A stretch of DNA of 64,000 nucleotides from Segatella copri (GCF_015074785.1 NZ_CP042464.1:124001-188000), one strand, 5' to 3'; positions 25,797-35,076 are shown, counted from the stretch's first letter. Notes: a model not told the origin generated them from the letters alone. A program made the numbers and translations.

Positions 25797-25829
25797 GGGC
25801 GCCTGCTTGTGAAAGTAGACGCCTTTTTT
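25797..25829 (+). terminator. Intrinsic terminator-like hairpin
   Basis: GGCGCCTGCTT and AAGTAGACGCC pair with one or two mismatches around GTGA, followed by TTTTTT. No plus-strand gene lies directly upstream; it may insulate the following lipoprotein gene from antisense transcription. Confidence 0.5.
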
Positions 25830-25870
25830 GCATCTGATTTTGTGTAAGAATGTAGATTTCGGTTCTTTTC

Positions 25871-25903
25871 TTTGGCTATTTCAAAAGAAAAATGTACTTT
25901 TGC
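25871..25903 (+). promoter_or_regulatory. Promoter of the 25923 lipoprotein gene
   Basis: TTTG (25871-25874) and TACTTTTGC (25895-25903) with 20-base spacing. Transcription would start near 25910, which rules out the upstream ATG at 25872. Confidence 0.65.
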
Positions 25904-25922
25904 AGTAATAAAAAATAACGGA

Positions 25923-26501
25923 ATGAAACGAATTGATTATATATTAATAGGTCTTTTAGCTATTTCAAGCTTGACGGCTTGTACAGAAAAGAAGAAGAGT
26001 AATATCATTATTGCTCCTAAACCGGTGGCTAAGGTTGTGAATAAAGCTACTCAGAAAATGAGTGATTATGAGCAGACCAGGGAGGCTGACTGGGTTGGTT
26101 CCCATTATAAAGTGGTGGTGAAGCGTAGTTCTGACAAGGAACTTCCGGTTCTCCAGTTGGACGAAAACACCAAGTATTATGATAACAGAATTTCGGTTAA
26201 GGTATTGAGAAGCGATGGCACAGAATTCTTTAGCCGTACTTTCACAAAGAAAGATTTCACATCCTATATTGACAAACATACACAGGACATGGGTGCTTTG
26301 CTCGGTATTGTTTATGTGAAAGCAGAAGGTGATTATCTTTACTTCGCAGCAAGTGTAGGGTCGCCTGATGTTACTAGTGATGAATATGTACCTCTGGTAC
26401 TTAAGATTTCCCGAATGGGTAGTATCTCTATATCAAAGGATGAGAAGTTGGATACCAACGCTTCTGCTGAAGAGGAAGAAGAGGAAGAAGATGGGGTATA
26501 A
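25923..26501 (+). CDS. Small lipoprotein, DUF4738-like
   Basis: A 192-residue lipoprotein: signal peptide MKRIDYILIGLLAISSLTAC with lipobox LTAC, then a low-complexity linker and a soluble domain from about residue 40 (SDYEQTREADWVGSHYKVVV, NTKYYDNRISVKVLRSDGTE). The sequence resembles DUF4738 lipoproteins of Bacteroidales; the family assignment is from memory and moderately sure. The C-terminus is strongly acidic (a run of seven Glu, then DGV). Function unknown. It is monocistronic and is followed by a nested-hairpin repeat element. Confidence 0.7.
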   Translation: MKRIDYILIGLLAISSLTACTEKKKSNIIIAPKPVAKVVNKATQKMSDYEQTREADWVGSHYKVVVKRSSDKELPVLQLDENTKYYDNRISVKVLRSDGTEFFSRTFTKKDFTSYIDKHTQDMGALLGIVYVKAEGDYLYFAASVGSPDVTSDEYVPLVLKISRMGSISISKDEKLDTNASAEEEEEEEDGV

Positions 26502-26619
26502 AGCGGTTCTTCCTTTGATTCATAATGAGAAATTTATGGCAATTAGAACTTTTTGGATTAAATTCCATGCTTGATAAGCAGATTTCTTAGAAAACATTTG
26601 GAGATTCCGACAAATATAG

Positions 26620-26850
26620 ACTGAACTTTCGCATGTGGTTTAAGTACGGGCTGAAGGCCCAAAAGCTCCTAGCCCAGGGCATCGCCCTGGGTTATTACGG
26701 ATGCAAACCTGTCGCCCTATAAGGGCAAAAGCTTTAAAAAACTCACAGATAATACATAAAGCTTTTGCCCTTACAGGGCGTCTTGCTGATTGCTATTATA
26801 CCCAGGGCGATGCCCTGGGCTAGGAGCTTCTGCCCTTTCAGGGCGTGTGG
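26620..26850. mobile_element. Nested-hairpin MITE-like element, copy 1 (right end truncated)
   Basis: About 230 bp of nested palindromes: CCCAGGGCATCGCCCTGGG and CCCAGGGCGATGCCCTGGG flank an inner block with GCCCT/AGGGC stems and AAAGCTTT/AAGCTTTTGCCC arms; outer arms carry GGGCTGAAGGCCC and GCCCTTTCAGGGC. The left terminus ACTGAACTTTCGCATGT matches the terminal repeat of copy 2 (40988-41245), but the right terminal repeat is missing after GGGCGTGTGG. No coding capacity. Confidence 0.75.
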
Positions 26851-26998
26851 GATGTGGCTTATGACACACCCTCTTTTTTCTTTTGTACAGAACTTTCGAT
26901 AGTAGGCTACACACGCCTTGAACCAACGGACACCGGCTAAAGATTTACACAGATTCTGGGCTTGAATAGAGTCTGAAAACGTTAAAAAACACTAACAA

Positions 26999-27027
26999 GG
27001 TGTCGCATTGCTCACGAATGCGACACC
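26999..27027. repeat. GGTGTCGCATT hairpin upstream of pilus operon 1
   Basis: GGTGTCGCATT and AATGCGACACC (perfect 11-bp stem) around GCTCACG. The same hairpin is at 44134-44162 with one mismatch and, with a T-run, at 54117-54149. Here it precedes the promoter and probably stops read-through. Confidence 0.7.
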
Positions 27028-27064
27028 AAAAACCAAAAATTCATACCTGAAAAAACAAATATTA

Positions 27065-27099
27065 CCCCCCCCACTTTCATATAAAAGCCTTAACTTTGC
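27065..27099 (+). promoter_or_regulatory. Promoter of pilus operon 1 with a poly-C tract
   Basis: TAACTTTGC (27091-27099) is the -7 element. Eight C residues (27065-27072) end 18 bases upstream, at the -33 region where a TTG is missing. The corresponding tract in pilus operon 2 has seven C, so slippage here could switch expression. Confidence 0.6.
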
Positions 27100-27123
27100 A
27101 CCAGGATTTTTACAATCTGTATC

Positions 27124-27153
27124 ATGAATGATTTAAAATATTGTAAATTATAA
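27124..27153 (+). CDS. Possible nine-residue leader peptide
   Basis: ATG at 27124 encodes MNDLKYCKL and stops. The second pilus operon has the same ORF with one changed residue (MKDLKYCKL, 44258-44287). Conservation may only reflect the shared leader DNA. Confidence 0.2.
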   Translation: MNDLKYCKL

Positions 27154-27169
27154 TTAAAACATAATAGAT

Positions 27170-27253
27170 ATGAAGAAAGTTTTAACTAAGAAAAAAGTAT
27201 GTTGCTCTTTGGAAAAAGACAGTATATTTTCTATAAAAAAAAGATCAATATGA
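27170..27253 (+). CDS. 27-residue ORF overlapping the outer-membrane protein gene
   Basis: A basic 27-codon ORF (MKKVLTKKKVCCSLEK ...) whose stop overlaps the next start as ATGA at 27250-27253, the arrangement used for translational coupling. It is absent from the second pilus operon, where the leader joins directly to the downstream start. A role as coupled leader is inference. Confidence 0.3.
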   Translation: MKKVLTKKKVCCSLEKDSIFSIKKRSI

Positions 27254-28020
27254 GAAATTACTTAACTGGAAAAGAACGATTGCTGGTCGCATTGCTTGCT
27301 TTTATTCTTCCATTTTCTTTCGCGAAAGCAGAAGCAAGAGAAGATGGAAAGACGGGGCAGCAAGGCTGGTATATAGGAGTAGAGGGTGGAATGCCTTTCG
27401 GCTTCTCTACCTTCTCAAGCTTCGGACATGACAAGACTCGTCTCGGTTGGGCTGCTGGCTTATATGGGGGCTATCGTTTTAACTCCATCTTCTCGGCTGA
27501 GTTATCTGCTAAATATGGAGAAATGAACTTGTCTGCACAAGACTGCTGCGTAGAACGTAACTATTGGTTGGGTAGCGACGGCATGCTTTACAAGGCAGGT
27601 GTCTTAGGCATGGACAGTTGGGAATATGCCAATCTGAAAAGCCATGTCAGAATGGGACAATATGGGGCAAGAGTGAATATCAATCTCCTTGGACTGTTCC
27701 CTCAAACAGCTAACAGCCGATGGGATTTGGCTGTTTCACCTCATATATATGCAGTAACGACCAAGGCTGATATTCAGACTATATCCGATGATGCCAAAGT
27801 GATAAAAGGTTCTACCAACTGGCATTTGGGTTATGGTGCAGACTTGCAGGTTGGCTACCAGCTGACCTCTTGCTTAAAACTTGGTATCTATTCCGGTTTG
27901 ACTCGTCTTACTGGCGAACGTATGGATGGAATGCCGGAATATCTGCATAAGAACAACTTCTTGTGGGAAAGTGGCATAAGATTAGGAATCAACTTGCCTT
28001 TTACCAATCCTCATCCGTAA
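27250..28020 (+). CDS. Outer-membrane beta-barrel protein of the pilus locus
   Basis: A 256-residue exported protein; signal peptide MRNYLTGKERLLVALLAFIL ending about SFAKAEA. The mature part is rich in alternating aromatic/hydrophobic residues and glycine (GWYIGVEGGMPFGFSTFSSF, LGWAAGLYGGYRFNSIFSAE, LGYGADLQVGYQLTSCLKLG) and closes LWESGIRLGINLPF, a pattern of an eight-stranded outer-membrane barrel like OmpA/OprF transmembrane domains. It is the first gene of pilus operon 1, 20 bp before the FimB/Mfa2 anchor gene. Its start is set at 27250 because the signal peptide begins there. In pilus operon 2 only its first 21 codons remain. Confidence 0.75.
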   Translation: MRNYLTGKERLLVALLAFILPFSFAKAEAREDGKTGQQGWYIGVEGGMPFGFSTFSSFGHDKTRLGWAAGLYGGYRFNSIFSAELSAKYGEMNLSAQDCCVERNYWLGSDGMLYKAGVLGMDSWEYANLKSHVRMGQYGARVNINLLGLFPQTANSRWDLAVSPHIYAVTTKADIQTISDDAKVIKGSTNWHLGYGADLQVGYQLTSCLKLGIYSGLTRLTGERMDGMPEYLHKNNFLWESGIRLGINLPFTNPHP

Positions 28021-28040
28021 CTCCTAAAACAAGATAGAGA

Positions 28041-28934
28041 ATGAAAGCAAAAAGAAGATTTAATATTTGGTTATGGGTGCTGTTATGCGTCCCATGCCTG
28101 TTGGCAAGCTGCGACCATGATGTTCATGATGGTGAAGATGAGGGTGGCTTGTCTGTATCACTCACTTGGGCAGATGAAGCCGACCAAGGCACGGAAGTGA
28201 AGGATGTGAAGCTCTGGATATTCAATGCCGATGACGGTTCGCTTGTAGAGGAAAAACATTATGGCAGTGCGCAGGAGGTGGCAAGCCAACGCTTCGCTCT
28301 TCCTGAAGGGCATTATCAGATATTGGCTATTACCAATCTCATAGAGCCATTCTTCACCACTGACCAGACCAGGGCTTTGACTAATTGGAACAATATCCAG
28401 ATAGGCTTGACCAATCCTAAGGATGTGAACCATAATGCTTATTTCGGAGTGACCGACGTGAGGATTGACAACAAGGAAGGCAACTATGTGGTACAGAATC
28501 CTGTTAAAAGCGTGCTTGCCGAACTGACCATCATCATAGAGAATGTACCTAAAGGTACAGAGATGAGTGGCAAGGCATTAGATGCAGCCTGGTGTCTGTT
28601 CCCTACACAGAAGAATAGTGATGGAGAATATGGATTGCCGAGCATAAAGCCAACGGAAGTGGAAATGCCTACTATCTTGGCTACTGAGTCAACTTTGCAA
28701 TCAGAAGTCATCCGGCTGATGCCGACCATACAGGGAAGCCCCGCCTCTCATGTTTATCTCCGCCTCTTGCTGCCTAACGGGACCTTGCAGGAGTATGACA
28801 TCACCGCCCCTGCGATGAAGGTTGGAGGAAAGTATGAGTTGCGGCTCAACTACAACCAAATGCAGCCAAAGATGTATCTGGAAGCTACCATCAACGGTTG
28901 GACGAACCTCAACAATGAAGTAGAAATCAAATAA
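28041..28934 (+). CDS. FimB/Mfa2 family fimbrial anchor lipoprotein
   Basis: A 297-residue lipoprotein (lipobox LLASC near residue 23) of the FimB/Mfa2 family, which anchors and limits growth of type V pili in the outer membrane of Bacteroidales. Characteristic features are SVSLTWADEAD, VKDVKLWIFNADDGSLVEEK and ASQRFALPEGHYQILAITNL in the N-terminal Ig-like domain and KVGGKYELRLNYNQMQPKMY near the C-terminus. Residues 4-110 are nearly identical to the anchor of pilus operon 2, while the remainder differs strongly. It precedes four pilin-type lipoprotein genes. Confidence 0.88.
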   Translation: MKAKRRFNIWLWVLLCVPCLLASCDHDVHDGEDEGGLSVSLTWADEADQGTEVKDVKLWIFNADDGSLVEEKHYGSAQEVASQRFALPEGHYQILAITNLIEPFFTTDQTRALTNWNNIQIGLTNPKDVNHNAYFGVTDVRIDNKEGNYVVQNPVKSVLAELTIIIENVPKGTEMSGKALDAAWCLFPTQKNSDGEYGLPSIKPTEVEMPTILATESTLQSEVIRLMPTIQGSPASHVYLRLLLPNGTLQEYDITAPAMKVGGKYELRLNYNQMQPKMYLEATINGWTNLNNEVEIK

Positions 28935-28962
28935 TAATAATAACATTTAAAATATTGATAAA

Positions 28963-29856
28963 ATGAAAAAGATGACGAAGTTTTTCGCCCTTGCACTCTT
29001 GGCAGGTGCAATGGTTTCATGCAGTACAGAAGACACCGCACCTTCTACCCAGAACGATAAGGTAGCCGTGCAGTTTACTGGTGGTATCAGCGTAAACACC
29101 CGTGCTGCTGGTGTAGCTTGGGCTGATGGTGACAAGATTGGTATCTTCATGACAGAAGCTGGCAAGACACTCTCTGCGGATGCTATCCAAGAGGGTGTTG
29201 ACAATGTTTGCTATCAGTCAAATGGAAGTATAGCCTTTTCACCTGTTTCTGGTGGTAAGACTGTTTTCTTCCCGATAGATGGAGATGTGGACTTCTATTC
29301 TTACTATCCACAGACCACTGTCAATGACTACAAGGTAGCACTTGATGTAACAGACCAAACGAAACAGGAAGCTATCGACTTCATGTATGCCAAGACAGAA
29401 GGCTGCAACAAAGCTACGCCACAGGTTGACTTGAAGTTCTTCCATAAGTTAAGCAATCTTATTTTGGATGTTCAACCAGGTAACGGTCTCACGCAAGAAG
29501 ACCTTAAGAAAATGACTGTGACAGTGAAAGGTCAGAATACCAAAGCCACTTTCAATCTTGTGGATGGAACTATCTCTGGTGAAGAAACTCCTGCGGACAT
29601 CACGATGAAAACTACCGAAGTTGGCAAGCTGTATGAGGCAATCCTGCTCCCTACAGAAGAAGCAAGCCGAGTGATAGAGTTTGACCTCAAGAATGGTTAC
29701 GACGCTCCTTTCGTATGGACAATGCCTGTAAAACTTGAGGGTGGAAAAAGATACCACTATACAGTAGTAAAATTGAGTCGTTCTGCCGTTGATATTTCTG
29801 GAACCATTAAGCCTTGGACAGAGGCTGGAGACAATAATGAACATATAGCACAATAA
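28963..29856 (+). CDS. Fimbrillin family protein
   Basis: A 297-residue type V pilin precursor. Lipobox VSC at residue 20; the Thr-Arg of SVNTRAAGVAWADGD about 26 residues later is the expected protease cleavage site that frees the donor groove in type V pili. The following WADGDKIGIFM and VDFYSYYP are the fimbrillin signature, and the C-terminal part ends with KLEGGKRYHYTVVKLSRS. Second in order after the anchor gene, with a 28-bp gap. It could be the major shaft pilin of operon 1, as the intact pilin nearest the anchor. Confidence 0.87.
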   Translation: MKKMTKFFALALLAGAMVSCSTEDTAPSTQNDKVAVQFTGGISVNTRAAGVAWADGDKIGIFMTEAGKTLSADAIQEGVDNVCYQSNGSIAFSPVSGGKTVFFPIDGDVDFYSYYPQTTVNDYKVALDVTDQTKQEAIDFMYAKTEGCNKATPQVDLKFFHKLSNLILDVQPGNGLTQEDLKKMTVTVKGQNTKATFNLVDGTISGEETPADITMKTTEVGKLYEAILLPTEEASRVIEFDLKNGYDAPFVWTMPVKLEGGKRYHYTVVKLSRSAVDISGTIKPWTEAGDNNEHIAQ

Positions 29857-30564
29857 CAACACTTAAAATATAACGTTTATGAAGAAGTTTAAAATTTTAT
29901 ACATCGCTGCCGCAGCATTGCTGTTTGCAGCTTGCGCTAACGAAGAAGACGGTATCGGCAACAGTGGTCCTGTTGCTGCTACAGTACAGGCGGATATTGT
30001 TAAAAACATCACACGTGCCACCACTGACGATACATGGTCTAAGAATGATGCCATTGGCGTATATGCCACATCATCTGGCTATACAACAGGAGACAATAAA
30101 AAGTATGTAACAACAAATGGGGATGGTACTTTTGAAGCTGCTGACAATAACAACATCATCTATTTCAAGGACAACAAAGAGACAACATTTAGTGCATACT
30201 ATCCTTATAACAAATTCTTAACTGATGGTAAAATGAATTGGAATATAGCTGAGGTAGAAGCAAACCAACCTTGTAAGGCTGATGTACTTTTTGCCTCAGG
30301 GGCTACTGCAAGTAAAGCATCTCCAACTGTGAATTTTACAGATGCAGAACATCGCTTTAAGCATTGTATGAGTTTGGTTGAATTCAAAATTAAGCCAGGG
30401 CAGGGTGTCAAATATAACAATTATAAATTCAATAGCTTGAATATGAAAGGAATATTTACAAGCGGTAAATTTGACACAAGAACAGGTTCGGTTGAAACTG
30501 CTGGTGACAGAGCTACTCTTACTCGTGTTTTTAATGATGTACCTTTTGAAAGCGAAGAAAGTTT

Positions 30565-32420
30565 GGCTCTTCGCAAATTTTGGTGCACATAGTGCTAAAG
30601 CTTAAGCGCAACCTTTTTCTCCAACAAGGTGATGGAGGCTCGTCCTGCCATAATTCGTTTTACTGTTTTTATCTTGCATACCGTTCCTTCAAGAATTCCA
30701 TTGTTCCATTTGCTGGTAATGGAATTCTTGATGGCCTGGTAGTCGTCAAGCAAACCCATGGCAAACTTTTCTATTCCATCCACCCCACATCCAATGGCCA
30801 TATTTATCCATTTGTATAGTCCCATTTTGTTCTCTCCACTCAATATCCCTTGAAATGTGGAGACAAAGTATTTCAAATCATACATGTTTTTTTGTTGCAT
30901 GAAAATCTTGACAGATTCCGTCTTTGGTCTTGAATTAAAGTGTACAATTGCGTTCCAAAGATCATGCTCTTCCATTCGTATGCTTTCTTTTGATAGAAAT
31001 TTCCTCATTCTTTCTTTGTACTCCCCATATTCATTTTTCCATTTCTCCCTCAGAATGGACAGCAACATTTTCATTGCATACTTTTTCCCCGAACCATGAA
31101 CGCCCTTGACCACACCTGAGTATTCCAAAGTCTTTTTCTCTAAGATTCTATCTGATATGTACTTCACATTTTTATATACCCATAGTTGGCTAGGGTTGAG
31201 AAAACTCTCATAAGTTGCATCTAGCAGTTTCTTAATCTCGCAACTGCTATAGCCTGTTTTGTCATGGATATCCTTTATAGAGAGCTCTTGATTTACATGC
31301 ATTTGAAGACACAACTTCCGCTTAGCCAATGTTTTAGCTTTTTCCACGTCTTTACTCATTGAGTCCAAAGATGCATAAATACCTTGTAGCACCCAGGATT
31401 GATCTAAGACTGGAGGTTTGGGACCAATTTCACTTTTGTCCAACAAACGTTTTCTTTCATGCAAGAAGCGGCTTTGGACTTGTGGGAAAAGTGCTTTCGT
31501 CAAATTTTCCATAATATGGAATTTGTCTGCGACAACAGTTGCTGCAGGAAGAGCCTTCTTTATAGCCTTGATGTAACACTTGCCCCTATCGCGAGTGATG
31601 GTGGACACATGATGATAGAGGCTCAGGACTTCAGCGACCTTTTCGGAGTCTCTAGAATCAATCAATTCCAACACTTGACCAGTGTCATGATTGACGATGG
31701 CACTACCATACGAATAGCCTTTCCTTTTAGCAAAATCGTCTATACCAATGTTGGTTGCCGTCCTATCTGAAGCTAGTTTTATATTCTTGAGATGATTGAT
31801 ACATGTGTTGGGGCAGCAATGTATTCCCATATCCGACAATATTCTGGAAGCTGAGACTGATGACATCTGTAAGTGCACTTGGTTCATTAGTCTTGTACAG
31901 TCAATGGAAAATCTAGCATACTTGTTGAGCCAATCGGGCTGTTGCTCTGTAAAGAAATGACCATCGGCCTTACAGTGAAATTTACGCATATACAAAATCA
32001 GTGTAAAACGTTTTCCACCGAGCGGAGGCATGGTTACTTTCCTTTTTTGCCAGCCACGGGTATGATGTGTCTCGATATGGCAACGATCACAGCAAGCGCA
32101 AGTAGACTTGCTTTTTAGCGTCAGTGCCACTTCATCCTCTGTGATGGTATAGTTGATTATAACGAAATTAGCAAAGTGGGGGATGAGGAAAGCAACGAGG
32201 TTTTCTCCCACTTCAAAAGCATTTAATTTTAAATCCGTTTGGTTGTTTCCTAAATTTTCTGTACCTTTGCAAATGTTAGCGATTGTCTCCATTGTAAGTC
32301 TTATTTTTTGAACACTAATAAACTTACATTTTTTGTCGGACAATCGCTAACATTTTATGTAAAACTTTCTTAAAGAATTCTGCAGTTGGGCATTATGTGC
32401 ACCAAAATTTGCGAAGAGCC
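30565..32420. mobile_element. Complete ISL3 family insertion sequence
   Basis: 1856 bp with perfect 27-bp terminal inverted repeats starting GGCTCTTCGCAAATTTT at both ends and an 8-bp target duplication GAAAGTTT (30557-30564 and 32421-32428), the usual length for ISL3. One transposase gene on the minus strand occupies nearly the whole element. Confidence 0.95.
30595..32292 (-). CDS. ISL3 family transposase
   Basis: A 565-residue DDE transposase. The N-terminal zinc-finger region has CACCDRCHIETHHTRGW; the catalytic domain shows GIDDFAKRKGYSYGSAIVNH (first Asp), AATVVADKFHIMENL (second Asp) and WNNGILEGTVCKIKTVKRIM with the final Glu. The length is slightly above the ISL3 norm. The ATG at 32292 is used because the frame further upstream offers only a TTG at 32343. 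Intact, so probably able to move the element. Confidence 0.92.
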   Translation of the reverse strand: METIANICKGTENLGNNQTDLKLNAFEVGENLVAFLIPHFANFVIINYTITEDEVALTLKSKSTCACCDRCHIETHHTRGWQKRKVTMPPLGGKRFTLILYMRKFHCKADGHFFTEQQPDWLNKYARFSIDCTRLMNQVHLQMSSVSASRILSDMGIHCCPNTCINHLKNIKLASDRTATNIGIDDFAKRKGYSYGSAIVNHDTGQVLELIDSRDSEKVAEVLSLYHHVSTITRDRGKCYIKAIKKALPAATVVADKFHIMENLTKALFPQVQSRFLHERKRLLDKSEIGPKPPVLDQSWVLQGIYASLDSMSKDVEKAKTLAKRKLCLQMHVNQELSIKDIHDKTGYSSCEIKKLLDATYESFLNPSQLWVYKNVKYISDRILEKKTLEYSGVVKGVHGSGKKYAMKMLLSILREKWKNEYGEYKERMRKFLSKESIRMEEHDLWNAIVHFNSRPKTESVKIFMQQKNMYDLKYFVSTFQGILSGENKMGLYKWINMAIGCGVDGIEKFAMGLLDDYQAIKNSITSKWNNGILEGTVCKIKTVKRIMAGRASITLLEKKVALKL

Positions 32421-32712
32421 GAAAGTTTTGCTTATATCATGTTGCCGCAAAGCCTTGAAAGCAATAAAATGGATATAGAGATTTACTTGTTGTTGAATGA
32501 TAGCGAAGTAAAATACACAACCCCTATAACACCATCCACCAATGGACAATTTGAAGGTGGCAAAAAATATACATACAACATAACTGTTAAAAATACGGGG
32601 ATTACTATAGAAAAAGCTAATATAGTTCCTTGGGAAAATGGTGATTCAAGTGATTTAGACGCAGATATAGCTTTGTAATGATAAATAAGGTACTGAAAAT
32701 AGGGAATACAGG

Positions 32713-32738
32713 GTTAGTGAGCTTGGCCGCTCACTAAC
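32713..32738. repeat. Small intergenic hairpin between fimbrillin genes
   Basis: GTTAGTGAG (32713-32721) pairs with CTCACTAAC (32730-32738) around CTTGGCCG. No T-run follows; it might stabilise or process the polycistronic mRNA. Confidence 0.4.
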
Positions 32739-32764
32739 TCACTAACAATAAAAAACTGAAGATT

Positions 32765-33676
32765 ATGAAGACGATAAAACAAAGAATTTCCTATGCGGTA
32801 ATGGGCCTTATGGCTATGGGCTTTACAGCATGTACGCAAAATGAAGATATGGCTCCAACGCTGAAAGGGCAGGAAATCAATGCCACTTTCTCTGTTGGAG
32901 GTATGCAGACTCGTGTCAATACTTTAGGACATGGTGACAATTGGGAGGATAAAGATAAACTGAAAGTAGGGACATTTACTGATTTCGTTGCTGGTAGTAC
33001 GGCTGTTCTTTCTTTTAATAGTGCAACAAACGAATGGTCTCGCAGTGGAAGTTTTCGTTGGTTAGATGAAGTCGACAAACATTTTATATTAGCTGTATAT
33101 CCATCATCGGATGATTATGATCCATTTCATTTGGTATATGAATTGCCAACAAATCAAAGCTCACCAAAAGATTTGAAGTCTGCCGATTTAATAAATGGTC
33201 ATTGGTACGGTTCTCCTTATGGTTATGTAACGATTCCAATGAAGCATCGTATGTCTTTGGTTACAATCATGTATCATGTTGGTACTGCAGAATATCCTAA
33301 TTTGGACATAAGTAGCCCAAAAATTTGCTCACCTTGCAGTGGAGCGTATTTTAAATTGCCAGACGATAAAAATGGATGGAAAATGGACACTTCCAATTAT
33401 CAAGAGGCTAAGTTGGTGGATGCCTGTAAGACAGAAGATGGTGAAGTGAAAACTTTCTCTGCCATCATAGTGCCTGGAACGGTGGGAACAGACAAGGAAT
33501 TCTTAAAATTCTCAATAGGTGAGAAAAACTTTGTGTCAAAGCTAAAATCACAAACGGACTTTCAAGAGGGCGAGCGCTACACCTACAAACTCGATGTAGG
33601 AAAAGACAAAGTGGAACTGACCAGAATCAGCATAGATAATATGACTGGTTGGACAAATGAAGAAGAACTCAAATAA
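32765..33676 (+). CDS. Fimbrillin family protein
   Basis: A 303-residue lipoprotein precursor of the fimbrillin/Mfa-like class. Lipobox FTAC at residue 24, then GGMQTRVNTLGHGDNWEDKD with the conserved Thr-Arg cleavage position about 27 residues after the lipid Cys, and FILAVYPSS as the fimbrillin YYP-type motif. The C-terminal half ends GERYTYKLDVGKDKVELTRI before a tryptophan-containing tail (NMTGWTNEEELK). Likely an accessory or shaft pilin of operon 1. It overlaps nothing and is 4-19 bp ahead of the fimbrillin-LRR gene. Confidence 0.85.
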   Translation: MKTIKQRISYAVMGLMAMGFTACTQNEDMAPTLKGQEINATFSVGGMQTRVNTLGHGDNWEDKDKLKVGTFTDFVAGSTAVLSFNSATNEWSRSGSFRWLDEVDKHFILAVYPSSDDYDPFHLVYELPTNQSSPKDLKSADLINGHWYGSPYGYVTIPMKHRMSLVTIMYHVGTAEYPNLDISSPKICSPCSGAYFKLPDDKNGWKMDTSNYQEAKLVDACKTEDGEVKTFSAIIVPGTVGTDKEFLKFSIGEKNFVSKLKSQTDFQEGERYTYKLDVGKDKVELTRISIDNMTGWTNEEELK

Positions 33677-33694
33677 ACAATGGAGGATATAACT

Positions 33695-34993
33695 ATGCGC
33701 AAGATATTTCAATACATCATGCTGGCAGTCGTTACCATAGTAATGGCGTCATGCACAAGTGATATAGAAGAAACAACCGCAACAACAGGCAAGAACAACG
33801 TACAGTTGGTTGTTGGTGAATTTCCTGCATTCGGAGATTCACAGACTCGTGCTATTGGTACACCTGATGAAGGCAAGACTTCATGGGCTGAAGGAGATGA
33901 GTTGCTTCTGGAGATAGACAATACCTCTTATGGAAGACATAATGCAACCTTTACATATAATGGCAAGAGTTGGGAATTGACAAGTGGTGAATTGGTTTAT
34001 CGGGAAGGAGACCCTGCATACATACCTCATGTATATTATGCCCCTAATTACAAATGGGAAGCCGGCAAATTAGTTTTGAAAGAAGGTAAGGATCCTGGAA
34101 CAGATGAATATATCGAGGGAAATGCTATAATCACTGGTAATGGTATAAATGTATCTTTTGCCGAGGCAACACGCAACTATTCACGACTCCGCATTGCAAC
34201 TATGCCAAATAAGCAAATAACAGTTGATACCGAATATTTCACTCCTGCGGGCAGCAGCGATATGAAATGGGATCAAAATTATGCCCTTACATCTGATGAA
34301 AATGGCAATGCCTATTTATATGGTAATTTTGTAACAAATTCCAGAGTCGATGTGAAATATGGGGAAGTTCCTTTGGCAACTTATAAATTCACGCAAGAAA
34401 CAAAAAATGCTAAGAGTTATGCACTGGATGCTACTGTTGTTTCGCTGACTGACGAAGGTATCACTTACGAACAAATTGTGGAAGATGTCAAGAAGGAATT
34501 GGATGCGGGCAAGACTTACATCAATCTCATGCTTGCTCCCGATGCGGATGAAGAAACATTGGATGCAATACATATCGGACTTCAAGATGCAGGGTATGGG
34601 AGTATAAACCTTACTTTGATAGGATGTAAGAAGATTCCTTCAAGAGGATTTATGTACTGTAAAATGCTGAAATCCATAGCCCTCCCAGATGTTACAGAAA
34701 TCGAGGGAAATGCTTTTTTAGATTGTACAGGGCTTCAAAAAGTAGTTTTAGGCAATCTTACAAAAGTATATGGTAATGTCAGAAATAATGGTATCTTTGA
34801 TGGTCTCGACACTAAATACATCGATTTGGTTTTGTCAGAAGACCAGAAAGTTATGAATGGTGGCGAAACCGAAGGTGGGTATTGTTGGACTGCTGATATT
34901 ACTAAAGATTATAGTGGTAGCGACGAACATAATGGAAGAGTATTCCTCGATTATGACTTCAAGTCTATTACATGTGTCTATCCAGTTCCATAA
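33695..34993 (+). CDS. Fimbrillin-LRR chimera, presumed pilus tip or surface adhesin
   Basis: A 432-residue lipoprotein: lipobox ASC near residue 20, the Thr-Arg site in GDSQTRAIGTPDEGKTSWAE, fimbrillin-like beta domain to about residue 255, then a BspA-type leucine-rich repeat region (SINLTLIGCKKIPSRGFMYC, KSIALPDVTEIEGNAFLDCT, LQKVVLGNLTKVYG). The ATG at 33695 is preferred to 33680 because GGAGG lies 7 bp upstream. BspA LRRs bind host proteins and other bacteria in oral relatives, so a tip adhesin is a fair inference. The same architecture ends pilus operon 2. A hairpin of the 45-bp family follows at 35077. Confidence 0.82.
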   Translation: MRKIFQYIMLAVVTIVMASCTSDIEETTATTGKNNVQLVVGEFPAFGDSQTRAIGTPDEGKTSWAEGDELLLEIDNTSYGRHNATFTYNGKSWELTSGELVYREGDPAYIPHVYYAPNYKWEAGKLVLKEGKDPGTDEYIEGNAIITGNGINVSFAEATRNYSRLRIATMPNKQITVDTEYFTPAGSSDMKWDQNYALTSDENGNAYLYGNFVTNSRVDVKYGEVPLATYKFTQETKNAKSYALDATVVSLTDEGITYEQIVEDVKKELDAGKTYINLMLAPDADEETLDAIHIGLQDAGYGSINLTLIGCKKIPSRGFMYCKMLKSIALPDVTEIEGNAFLDCTGLQKVVLGNLTKVYGNVRNNGIFDGLDTKYIDLVLSEDQKVMNGGETEGGYCWTADITKDYSGSDEHNGRVFLDYDFKSITCVYPVP

Positions 34994-35076
34994 TAAATAC
35001 AGATTGTTTAACTCCAAACTGGGCAGGAGTATAAGTTGCCCAGCAAACATATCCCCCCGCACTTTATGGGAAACGA

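Larger units (their letters stand above)
29879..32678 (+). pseudogene. Fimbrillin gene interrupted by an ISL3 element
   Basis: The 5' part (29879-30564) encodes a fimbrillin lipoprotein: lipobox AAC, cleavage-type NITRATTDDTWSKNDAIGVY, and FSAYYPYNKF. The 3' part (32429-32678) gives the C-terminus with GGKKYTYNITVKNTGITIEK. Removing the insertion and one copy of the 8-bp target duplication restores one continuous frame of 311 codons across ...ESEES-FAYIML..., with no other defect, so the interruption looks recent. The truncated product would end in a few residues read from the IS end (ALRKFWCT). Downstream pilin genes may suffer polar effects or depend on promoters near the IS. Confidence 0.93.

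Noticed and set aside
26640..26850. Nested palindromes after the 25923 gene as a riboswitch or tRNA-like RNA
   Set aside because: A second copy with 21-bp inverted ends inserted elsewhere shows that it is a mobile element; no tRNA fold or anticodon arm could be drawn.
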